In this document: positions 1-4,604 of the stretch, piece after piece
Layout of the letters: every line of letters begins with the position of its first letter
Position numbering within the stretch: position 1 is the first letter of the stretch
Assembly (NCBI GenBank): GCA_964427535.1
Contig: CAYRVF010000181.1
Span: forward strand, 1 to 7,488
Direction: 5' to 3'
From: CAYRVF01 sp964427535
GTDB taxonomy: Bacteria > Chloroflexota > Ktedonobacteria > Ktedonobacterales > JADMIN01
Length of the DNA: 7,488 nt
Notes under the pieces: generated by a model
What the model saw: the letters and a program-made list of their open reading frames with translations, nothing else
Told to the model about the DNA's origin: nothing
The model's database searches: none
Made by a program: the position numbers and the translations under genes

Positions 1-248
1 GCAAGGAAGAGGGCGGGCGGCATACGCCGTTCTTCAATGGCTACCGGCCGCAGTTCTACATCCGCACCACCGATGTGACCGGGGCGATCAAGCTGCCCGA
101 GGGGGTGGAGATGATCATGCCGGGGGACAACGTGACGATGGAGGTCGAACTGATCACGCCCGTCGCCTTGGAGGAGGGCTCGCGCTTCGCCATCCGTGAG
201 GGCGGCCGCACCGTCGGCGCCGGCGCCGTCACCAAGGTCGAGATCTAG
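1..248 (+). CDS. tuf: Elongation factor Tu, C-terminal end (5' partial)
   Basis: Only the last 81 codons plus the TAG stop (246-248) lie in the window, read in the frame beginning at base 3. EF-Tu is the GTPase that delivers aminoacyl-tRNA to the ribosomal A site. The visible part is beta-barrel domain 3, which contacts the tRNA acceptor and T arms and EF-Ts. It carries family hallmarks in order: HTPFFNGYRPQFYIRTTDVT, then LPEG, then MIMPGDNV, and near the end REGGRTVGAG followed by the terminal VTKVEI. The nucleotide-binding domain lies outside the window. Its position just upstream of rpmG-secE-nusG matches a common bacterial arrangement. A gap of 359 bases with candidate promoters separates it from rpmG, so the downstream genes may be transcribed independently. 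Identification is very secure; whether this is one of two tuf copies cannot be told. Confidence 0.96.
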   Translation, partial: KEEGGRHTPFFNGYRPQFYIRTTDVTGAIKLPEGVEMIMPGDNVTMEVELITPVALEEGSRFAIREGGRTVGAGAVTKVEI

Positions 249-283
249 CCTCGCCACACTTGCCCGCTCAGCGGGCATCGCAT

Positions 284-322
284 GCACGCTCCTGTCCGGA
301 ACGACGCCGGCCGGGAGCGTGC
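284..322 (+). terminator. Hairpin after tuf, possible terminator without U-tract
   Basis: A perfect 9-bp stem (284-292 with 314-322) encloses 21 bases, and inside that loop two CCGG tetramers (296-299, 307-310) can pair to prolong the structure. It follows the tuf stop codon by 35 bases. There is no T-run afterwards, so it would have to act as a U-less terminator, a 3'-end stabilising hairpin or a processing site. The smaller hairpin at 262-276 (GCCCGCT/AGCGGGC) lies between it and the stop. Confidence 0.4.
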
Positions 323-384
323 GGCGTATAGGGCCTTCACGTCCCCAGTCCGGTTGCCCTTGGCCACCAACGCCCGCCTCACGG

Positions 385-404
385 CCCCCTCGCAGGGGAG
401 GGGG
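385..404. repeat. C/G-rich inverted repeat, REP-like
   Basis: CCCCCTC at 385-391 is complementary to GAGGGGG at 398-404, with a 6-base loop. Short palindromes of the CCCCCTC...GAGGGGG kind recur as dispersed intergenic repeats in several GC-rich genomes. Only one copy is visible here, so repeat status is inferred from its look alone. Confidence 0.3.
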
Positions 405-442
405 GATGGGGAGAGGTCTGCTCCGCCGCGAGCGGCAACCTA

Positions 443-451
443 TGATATAAT
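443..451 (+). promoter_or_regulatory. Extended -10 promoter candidate upstream of rpmG
   Basis: TGATATAAT gives a perfect TATAAT (446-451) preceded by the TGn of an extended -10 element. The expected -35 position (about 423-428) is CCGCCG-like and does not match, so recognition would rest on the extended -10. It lies 157 bases upstream of the rpmG start and stands out as an AT-rich patch in GC-rich sequence. Confidence 0.4.
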
Positions 452-479
452 GAGATGATAGCGCAGTTGTCAGATGTGC

Positions 480-509
480 TAGACACCATTTTCAGCAATG
501 GTATACAAT
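480..509 (+). promoter_or_regulatory. Promoter candidate for the rpmG-secE-nusG unit
   Basis: TAGACA (480-485), one mismatch from TTGACA, is followed after 16 bases by TATACA (502-507), which also has an upstream TGG (499-501) as an extended -10. TACAAT (504-509) with an 18-base spacer is an alternative -10. Transcription would start near 514-516 and leave a leader of about 90 bases before rpmG. The spacer contains a 6-bp inverted repeat, ACCATT (485-490) and AATGGT (497-502), a possible operator. The two tandem promoters (this one and 443-451) may both be used. Confidence 0.6.
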
Positions 510-607
510 GACGAAGAGTTGAGCCGTCGCGGCGGCAGCGATGACAGAAACGAAGGCATCGCGCCTGCCCCTGGCTGCTTCACTCACTATCTGTGGAGGT
601 CATCCGG

Positions 608-778
608 ATGGCGGCCAAAGGCAAAGAGAATCGGATTCTCGTGACGCTCGCCTGCACTGAGTGCAAAGAGCGCAATTACATTACAACCAAAAACAAGAAA
701 AATGATCCGGAGCGCTTGGAGCTCCGTAAGTACTGCCCGCGCTGCCGAGGTCCGCGCCTACACCGCGAGACGAAGTAG
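608..778 (+). CDS. rpmG: 50S ribosomal protein L33, zinc-binding form
   Basis: This encodes a 56-residue L33, a small protein of the large ribosomal subunit near the E site. Two zinc-ribbon pairs are intact: CTEC at residues 16-19 and CPRC at 43-46, which is the zinc-containing (C+) form rather than the cysteine-free paralogue some bacteria switch to under zinc limitation. The central NYITTKNKKNDPERLELRKY is typical of the family. I chose ATG at 608 over the in-frame GTG at 593 because GGAGGT (595-600) is spaced 7 bases from the ATG and would lie inside an ORF starting at 593. It is followed by secE after 73 bases, the usual rpmG-secE-nusG order, so cotranscription is likely. No zinc-regulator site was recognised upstream. 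Confidence 0.97.
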   Translation: MAAKGKENRILVTLACTECKERNYITTKNKKNDPERLELRKYCPRCRGPRLHRETK

Positions 779-851
779 GCTGTCGAGCGGTCAGCGCCAT
801 GCGCCGCGATGAGCCAGTCATCCGATGGCACTCGCATGAGGAGAGCTTCCG

Positions 852-1319
852 TTGGCAAAGGCAACCAGTAACACGAAGGGCACCGGCCCCCGTCCGCGTC
901 CCTCGGCCCGCTCGGCTGGGGCGACTCCTGTTCGCGAGCGAACGGACGACGAGATGCGAGACGAGGCGCAGGGAGTGGCGGATGAAGGCGAGCCAGAGGA
1001 GATGGACGCCGAGGAGGCTGACGACAACGCCTTCGCGGTGACATCCGCCGAGCCCGCCGGGATCTCGTCCGGTGCCGTCGCGCGCCCAATTGGCCGCGGA
1101 CTGCAGGTGCCATCGTGGGCGATGGGCAACCCGGTCACCAAATGGCTCGCCGAGTGTGTCATCGAGCTGTTGAAGGTGACGTGGCCCACGCGCCGTGAGG
1201 CATGGAATCTGACGGTCACCGTGATCGTGATGTCCGCTGTCGTCGCCGCGATTCTCTTCGCCGTGGACCTCGGCCTGCAGCAAGTGCTGTCGTGGATCGT
1301 CAGTCTTGGCGCGCACTAG
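852..1319 (+). CDS. secE: Preprotein translocase subunit SecE, long N-terminal extension
   Basis: SecE clamps and stabilises SecY in the SecYEG channel of the cytoplasmic membrane. The 155-residue product has the family core at its C-terminal end: the amphipathic surface helix with ELLKVTWPTRREAW (residues 105-118), then one membrane-spanning helix at about 119-141. Minimal single-helix SecE proteins are about 60 residues, so roughly the first 90 residues are an extra cytosolic tail. It begins with a basic, Pro-rich part (residues 2-30) and continues with a strongly acidic part (about 31-59). Such tails occur in Actinobacteria and Chloroflexota. The start is a TTG at 852: AGGAGAG (839-845) lies 6 bases upstream. 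The first in-frame ATG (954) has no comparable site and would remove 34 residues. It lies 200 bases upstream of nusG, its usual partner gene. Confidence 0.93.
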   Translation: MAKATSNTKGTGPRPRPSARSAGATPVRERTDDEMRDEAQGVADEGEPEEMDAEEADDNAFAVTSAEPAGISSGAVARPIGRGLQVPSWAMGNPVTKWLAECVIELLKVTWPTRREAWNLTVTVIVMSAVVAAILFAVDLGLQQVLSWIVSLGAH

Positions 1320-1369
1320 CCCTATCACGTCCAAACACATCACCCGTCCTCAAGATGGTTTCGGCTTCT

Positions 1370-1417
1370 CGCCAGCCCGCCGTGTGTGTGGCTGGCGTCT
1401 GCGTGCAGATGGCGGGC
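1370..1417 (+). promoter_or_regulatory. Two mutually exclusive hairpins in the nusG leader
   Basis: Hairpin A is a perfect 8-bp stem, CGCCAGCC (1370-1377) with GGCTGGCG (1390-1397). Hairpin B pairs GCCCGCC (1375-1381) with GGCGGGC (1411-1417), and extends by one G-U and one A-U pair to 1383/1409. The two share bases 1375-1377, so only one can form at a time. B is followed by GTTCTT, a weak U-rich tail. The rest of the 200-base secE-nusG gap holds one more small stem, GTTCTC (1448-1453) with GAGAAC (1462-1467), and no clear promoter. A regulatory role is inferred from geometry only. Confidence 0.4.
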
Positions 1418-1519
1418 GTTCTTGATCACAGGTCGTAGGTAGCATCGGTTCTCTCAGGGACGAGAACATGAAAAGGCACGCAGCCACGTTCGTGCGCCGC
1501 GTGCGTGGAGGTCGTAACT

Positions 1520-2125
1520 GTGGACTCGCAAGAGCAAGTGACGCGGGCGCCAGAAGCGCAGCCCCCAACTGAGGGCGAGCAATCAGCCGACCGCCACTGG
1601 TACGCGATTCATACCTATTCTGGGTATGAGAACAAGGTCAAGCAGCACATCGAGGCGCGCATCGTCTCGATGAATCTGAAGGACCGCATCTTCCGGGTGG
1701 TCGTGCCGACCGAGGATGAGGTCGAGATCAAAGGCGGACAGCGCCGCACCGTGACCCGCAAGGTCTATCCGGGATATGTGCTGATCGACATGATCCTCGA
1801 CGACCAGACGTGGTACGCCATCCGCAATACACCGGGCGTGACTGGCTTCGTCGGCGGCATGGGCACAGAGCCGGTGCCCGTCCCCGAGCACGAGCTGCGC
1901 TATATCTTGCGCGCGCCCGCTCAGGGTGAGACACCCGAGAAGCAGAAGGTGAAGATCGACTTCAAGGTCGGCCAGAACGTCAAGGTTGTGGACGGCCCCT
2001 TCACGGAGTTCATCGGGCAGGTCAGCGAGATTCATCCCGACCGCAACAAGGTGACGGTGCTGGTCTCGTTCTTCGGACGCGAGACGCCCGTCCAGCTCGA
2101 TTTCCTGCAGGTCGAGAAGGTATAA
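1520..2125 (+). CDS. nusG: Transcription termination/antitermination factor NusG
   Basis: NusG binds the RNA polymerase clamp helices and modulates pausing and Rho termination. It can also link polymerase to the leading ribosome through S10. The product is 201 residues. A short disordered tail (1-24) is followed by the NGN domain (about 25-116), which opens with RHWYAIHTYSGYENKVK and contains RKVYPGYVLI and a TPGVTGFVG segment. A linker leads to the KOW domain (about 146-200) with VGQNVKVVDGPF and the closing LDFLQVEKV. The start is GTG 1520. GGAGGT at 1507-1512 lies 7 bases before it, while the upstream in-frame GTG at 1505 overlaps that site. The neighbours secE and rplK are the standard ones. 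Domain lengths are normal and no insertion is seen between NGN and KOW. Confidence 0.97.
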   Translation: MDSQEQVTRAPEAQPPTEGEQSADRHWYAIHTYSGYENKVKQHIEARIVSMNLKDRIFRVVVPTEDEVEIKGGQRRTVTRKVYPGYVLIDMILDDQTWYAIRNTPGVTGFVGGMGTEPVPVPEHELRYILRAPAQGETPEKQKVKIDFKVGQNVKVVDGPFTEFIGQVSEIHPDRNKVTVLVSFFGRETPVQLDFLQVEKV

Positions 2126-2145
2126 TATCCCCTCGTGGGCCTGCA

Positions 2146-2213
2146 TCCCCGGCCGCACGTTGCGCGTACGCGACGCAGCGGCTAGGTGTGGTCTGTCTAT
2201 ATGAAGCCGGGGA
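2146..2213 (+). promoter_or_regulatory. Structured rplK leader, candidate L1 autoregulatory site
   Basis: In the 163-base gap before rplK, TCCCCGGC (2146-2153) is perfectly complementary to GCCGGGGA (2206-2213). Inside this domain GTTGCG (2159-2164) pairs with CGCGAC (2169-2174), one G-U pair included, around a CGTA loop. In many bacteria L1 represses its own operon by binding the leader upstream of rplK at a mimic of its 23S rRNA site. The position fits that, but I could not match the conserved L1-site bases confidently, so function is inference. Confidence 0.4.
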
Positions 2214-2288
2214 CGAGAACGTTTCTGGCATGAGGGAGGGCTGTGGCGTCCGTAGCCGCACCCGATACACCTCGGAGGAGCAATCACA

Positions 2289-2711
2289 ATGGCAAAGCGC
2301 GTCAAGGCGATTATCAAACTGCAGATTCCGGCGGGCAAGGCGACGCCCGCACAGCCCATTGGTCCGGCGCTCGGTCAGCACGGCATCAACATCATGGGCT
2401 TCGTGAAGGAATACAACGAGCGCACCGCCAACATGGCGGGCAGCATCGTGCCGGTCGAGATCACCGTCTTCGAGGACCGGTCCTTCACCTTCGTCACCAA
2501 GACCCCCCCCGCGACGGACCTCCTCAAGAAGGCCGCTGGCGTCGATAAGGGCGCGGCGACCCCCAACAAGCAGAAGGTCGGCCAGATCACGCGCGACCAG
2601 CTCCGCGAGATCGCCCAGACCAAGATGAAGGACCTCAACGCGAATAGTGTCGAGGCAGCCGAGAAGATCGTCGAGGGGACCGCCCGCTCGATGGGCATCA
2701 CCGTCGCCTAA
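2289..2711 (+). CDS. rplK: 50S ribosomal protein L11
   Basis: L11 sits at the base of the L7/L12 stalk on the GTPase-associated centre of 23S rRNA. It takes part in factor binding and in RelA activation by uncharged tRNA. The product is 140 residues, normal for the family. The N-terminal domain (1 to about 70) has AKRVKAIIKLQIPAGKATP and the signature PIGPALGQHGINIMGFVKEYN. Prolines 20, 23 and 26 lie in the segment that forms the thiostrepton-binding face. The C-terminal rRNA-binding domain (about 76-140) contains GQITRDQLREIAQTKMKDLN and ends EGTARSMGITV. ATG 2289 is preceded by GGAGGAG (2274-2280) at 8 bases. Cotranscription with rplA is likely. A run of eight C at 2503-2510 does not disturb the frame. 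Confidence 0.98.
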   Translation: MAKRVKAIIKLQIPAGKATPAQPIGPALGQHGINIMGFVKEYNERTANMAGSIVPVEITVFEDRSFTFVTKTPPATDLLKKAAGVDKGAATPNKQKVGQITRDQLREIAQTKMKDLNANSVEAAEKIVEGTARSMGITVA

Positions 2712-2732
2712 CACATCCACTGCTCCGCGGTG

Positions 2733-2791
2733 CTCCAGGTCGCCTGCAGACTGAGCGGTATTCCGCTCTCGGTCTGGGGTGCTGCCTGGAG
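2733..2791 (+). promoter_or_regulatory. Long imperfect hairpin between rplK and rplA
   Basis: Three nested stems line up. CTCCAGG (2733-2739) pairs with CCTGGAG (2785-2791), CAGAC (2747-2751) with GTCTG (2772-2776), and GAGCGG (2753-2758) with CCGCTC (2763-2768) around a TATT loop. There is no T-run, so it does not look like an ordinary terminator. It could be a processing site, a stability element or a translational control site for rplA, whose ribosome binding site begins at 2851. Confidence 0.45.
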
Positions 2792-2866
2792 ACTGCCATT
2801 CATATCGTTAGTTGCGTTCGCCCATCAGTCACTGCGGACACTGCGCCACGAGGAGGGCACAGCACA

Positions 2867-3574
2867 ATGCCAAAGCACGGGAAGAAGTATCTCCAGGTCG
2901 CCAAGCTCGTCGACGAGAACAAGCTCTACGAGCCGGCCGAAGCCGTGAGCCTGCTCAAGCAGCTCAGCTACGTCAACTTTGACTCCACCATCGAGTTGCA
3001 CATGCAGTTGGGAGTCGATCCGCGCCACGCCGACCAGATGGTCCGTGGCACCGCCGCGCTGCCAGCAGGCACCGGCAAGTCGGTGAAGGTGCTCGTCTTC
3101 GCACAGGGCGACCGCGCCACCGAGGCCGAGCAGGCCGGAGCCGATTTCGTCGGCCTGGACGACTACATCAAGCAGATCAACGAGGGCTGGCTCGGGTTCG
3201 ATGTCGCCATCGCCACGCCGGACGTCATGAGCAAGGTCGCGAGCCTCGGCCGCCGCCTTGGCCCGCGCGGCCTCATGCCGAATCCGAAGACCGGCACCGT
3301 CACCTTCGAGGTCGGCAGGGCCGTGCGCGAGGTGAAGGCGGGCCGCGTCGAGTTCCGTGTCGATCGCACCAGCCTGATTCACATTCCGATCGGCAAGATT
3401 TCGTTTAGCGACGAGCAGATCATGCAGAACCTGACCGCCGCGCTCGACGCCATCGTGCGCGCGAAGCCGTCCGGCGCGAAGGGGCAGTACGTTCGCAGCA
3501 TCGTACTCGCCTCCACCATGTCGCCGAGCGTCCGGCTCGATCTGCAGCCCGCGCTCGCGCTCAAGACGGCCTAA
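2867..3574 (+). CDS. rplA: 50S ribosomal protein L1
   Basis: L1 forms the mobile L1 stalk that guides deacylated tRNA out of the E site, and it is often the repressor of its own operon. The product is 235 residues, the usual length. It starts MPKHGKKYLQ and carries the signature LGPRGLMPNPKTGTV beginning at residue 131. The segment VKVLVFAQGDRATEAEQAGA (73-92) belongs to the inserted domain II. Domain I is formed by the two termini together, ending with GQYVRSIVLASTMSPSVRLD. ATG 2867 is preceded by AGGAGG (2851-2856) at 10 bases. The 155-base gap from rplK holds a strong hairpin but no clear promoter, so L11 and L1 are probably on one transcript. A promoter for the next unit begins 46 bases after the stop. 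Confidence 0.98.
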   Translation: MPKHGKKYLQVAKLVDENKLYEPAEAVSLLKQLSYVNFDSTIELHMQLGVDPRHADQMVRGTAALPAGTGKSVKVLVFAQGDRATEAEQAGADFVGLDDYIKQINEGWLGFDVAIATPDVMSKVASLGRRLGPRGLMPNPKTGTVTFEVGRAVREVKAGRVEFRVDRTSLIHIPIGKISFSDEQIMQNLTAALDAIVRAKPSGAKGQYVRSIVLASTMSPSVRLDLQPALALKTA

Positions 3575-3602
3575 TACCGCCGCAACGCAGAGCTAGTAGT
3601 AG

Positions 3603-3644
3603 CCCTTCTCGCGCCTCGAATTGACAGGTGGGGCGTGAGAAGGG
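3603..3644. repeat. Inverted repeat centred on the rplJ -35 box
   Basis: CCCTTCTCGCGCC (3603-3615) matches the reverse complement of 3632-3644 with a single G-T mismatch. Allowing further wobble pairs, the arms reach 3618 and 3629. The -35 hexamer TTGACA (3621-3626) sits in the centre of the unpaired 10 bases, and the right arm abuts the -10 hexamer. As DNA it could be an operator. As RNA from rplA readthrough it would be a very stable hairpin 28 bases after the rplA stop, though without a U-tract. Confidence 0.55.
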
Positions 3645-3650
3645 TATACT
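3621..3650 (+). promoter_or_regulatory. Sigma-70-type promoter for rplJ-rplL
   Basis: TTGACA (3621-3626, consensus) and TATACT (3645-3650, one mismatch from TATAAT) are separated by 18 bases, and transcription would begin near 3657. This is the best promoter in the window. It directly precedes the L10 leader, consistent with a separate, attenuated L10-L12 unit. Confidence 0.85.
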
Positions 3651-3656
3651 CGTTTG

Positions 3657-3850
3657 GAACGCGATGAATAGTCGCATGTCTGCCAGTGACAGCAGGTGCG
3701 CTTCCTCTAGAGGGAGCGCTTAAGCGCAAAGGCCTGCCGAGGCGAAGGACACTGCCACAACGCAGAATGGGCGTCGCACGAGTGTCGTGCGCTATGCCCT
3801 TCTCTGGATACGTGGGCCTTCGAGTCGGCGACTCGAAGGCTTTTTTGTTG
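3657..3850 (+). promoter_or_regulatory. L10 leader RNA (autoregulatory attenuator)
   Basis: From the predicted start near 3657 the RNA can fold into a nested domain. CAGTG (3684-3688) pairs with CACTG (3750-3754), GCAGG (3692-3696) with CCTGC (3733-3737), and GCGCTTCCT (3698-3706) with AGGGAGCGC (3711-3719). An asymmetric internal loop lies between the first two stems, where a kink-turn would be expected. A second hairpin follows: AGAATGGGC (3764-3772) pairs with GCCCTTCT (3796-3803) with one bulge, capped by a perfect 6-bp stem at 3776-3790. The intrinsic terminator at 3816-3846 comes next. In known L10 leaders the L10-L12 complex binds such a domain and favours termination. CGAAGG (3743-3748) can pair with CCTTCG (3817-3822) of the terminator arm, a candidate antiterminator. 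Bases 3851-3980 complete the 5' UTR, with small stems at 3868-3888 and 3902-3916. Confidence 0.8.
3816..3846 (+). terminator. Intrinsic terminator/attenuator upstream of rplJ
   Basis: A perfect 11-bp stem (3816-3826 with 3830-3840, loop GGC) is followed at once by six T (3841-3846). It lies between promoter and gene, 135 bases before the rplJ start, so it is an attenuator and not an end-of-operon terminator. It is the only hairpin in the window with a proper U-tract. Confidence 0.92.
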
Positions 3851-3980
3851 CCTCCCGCTCCCTCCTGGCGGCATTGATACTTTGCCGCGATCAGCGGACC
3901 CCCGCGATCTACGCGGTGCTCGGTCAGGTGCGAACCCGGCGCTTGTGGTCCGACTCTCGCCCTGGAAGGGAGACACGACG

Positions 3981-4517
3981 ATGCCAACACCAGCAAAGGC
4001 CGCAGTCATCGACGAGATGACCGAGAAGCTTGAGCGCGCCAGGGCTGCAGTGCTCATGACGACACAAGGCCTGACGGTCGCGGAGATGATGGATCTGCGC
4101 CGCCGCCTCGATACTGCCGGCGTCGAGCTGCATGTCATCAAGAACACGCTGCTGCGCATCGCGTCGGAGCGCGCGAGCTACGGCGATATCTCATCCGCGC
4201 TGAGCGGGCAGACGTCCATTGCCCTCGGTTATGGGGATGAGGTCACACCGGCGAAGGCCATCTCGGACTACCTGCGCACCGCACGCACGGGCAAGCCGGC
4301 GCAGGTCAAGGCGGGCATCCTCGAACGGGGACTCATCTCACCACAGCAGGTGGAGGAACTCGCGAAGATTCCGCCGCGCGATCAACTCCGCGCCACGGTG
4401 GTCGGGTCCATTCAAGCCCCGATGAGCCAGACCTATTCAACTATCAGCGCGCCGCTGCGCGACCTGATTAACACGCTCGACGCGCGCGTCCGCCAGCTCG
4501 GCGGCGAAGCCGCGTAG
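3981..4517 (+). CDS. rplJ: 50S ribosomal protein L10
   Basis: L10 anchors the L7/L12 dimers to the ribosome next to L11 and, as the L10-L12 complex, usually represses its own operon. The product is 178 residues, slightly longer than the 165 of E. coli. The N-terminal rRNA-binding domain starts MPTPAKAAVIDEMTEKLERA and includes GLTVAEMMDLRRRLDTAGVE and a VIKNTLLRIA helix. The C-terminal part ends in a long helix (about residues 140-175, with PLRDLINTLDARVRQL) that should carry the L12 N-terminal domains. I chose ATG 3981 because AGGGAG (3967-3972) lies 8 bases upstream and MPTPAK matches typical L10 starts. An in-frame ATG at 3882 would add 33 residues from the leader. It is controlled by the attenuator upstream and probably shares a transcript with rplL. 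Confidence 0.97.
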   Translation: MPTPAKAAVIDEMTEKLERARAAVLMTTQGLTVAEMMDLRRRLDTAGVELHVIKNTLLRIASERASYGDISSALSGQTSIALGYGDEVTPAKAISDYLRTARTGKPAQVKAGILERGLISPQQVEELAKIPPRDQLRATVVGSIQAPMSQTYSTISAPLRDLINTLDARVRQLGGEAA

Positions 4518-4543
4518 CGCAGCCGTTACAGACGTTCCATACA

Positions 4544-4600
4544 GCCGGAGTCCGGCGGTTATTAGACGACAACCCATCACTGCGGTGATGGATGGAGGAG
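4544..4600 (+). promoter_or_regulatory. Two hairpins and strong ribosome binding site before rplL
   Basis: GCCGG/CCGGC (4544-4548, 4552-4556) forms a small stem. CCATCAC (4574-4580) pairs with GTGATGG (4585-4591) around TGCG, a UNCG-class tetraloop closed by C-G, which is exceptionally stable in RNA. It stops 2 bases before GGAGGAG (4594-4600), leaving the ribosome binding site open. L7/L12 is needed at several copies per L10, so a feature that raises its translation would fit. That role is inference. Confidence 0.5.
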
Positions 4601-4604
4601 AGCA

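Larger units (their letters stand above)
249..607. other. Gene-free region between tuf and rpmG
   Basis: This stretch holds no convincing gene. It contains a short perfect hairpin just after tuf (262-276), a longer branched hairpin (284-322), a C/G-rich inverted repeat (385-404), two candidate promoters (443-451 and 480-509) and a 5' leader with one more 6-bp stem (538-543 pairing with 557-562). I looked for the tRNA-Trp gene that often sits between tuf and secE and did not find a cloverleaf or a T-loop. The rpmG ribosome binding site, GGAGGT at 595-600, ends the region. Confidence 0.7.

Noticed and set aside
196..450. 84-codon open frame overlapping the tuf end
   Set aside because: It is out of frame with tuf, is Pro/Arg/Ser-rich as GC-rich shadow frames are, and has no ribosome binding site.
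249..607. Expected tRNA-Trp gene between tuf and secE
   Set aside because: No T-loop, anticodon arm or 7-bp acceptor stem of a cloverleaf was found on either strand.
593..607. GTG 593 as the rpmG start
   Set aside because: The Shine-Dalgarno GGAGGT (595-600) would lie inside the gene. ATG 608 is correctly spaced.
1468..1572. 34-codon ORF in the nusG leader (ATG 1468) as a leader peptide
   Set aside because: It overlaps the nusG start and runs into its coding region, has only a weak AGGGACGAG upstream, and its composition is explained by the overlapping frame.
2121..2126. TATAAT at the nusG stop codon as an rplK promoter
   Set aside because: No -35 match at a workable distance and no TGn before it. 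The hexamer arises from the Val codon and TAA stop.
1583..2359. Long minus-strand ORF opposite nusG
   Set aside because: It is antisense to a clear nusG gene in a GC-rich genome, has no recognisable family, and no ribosome binding site supports it.
3686..3877. 63-codon ORF within the L10 leader
   Set aside because: It crosses all the leader stems and the terminator, and its sequence is explained by the structured RNA.
3882..3980. Upstream ATG start for rplJ
   Set aside because: It would add 33 residues unlike L10 proteins. ATG 3981 has a proper ribosome binding site and the typical MPTPAK start.
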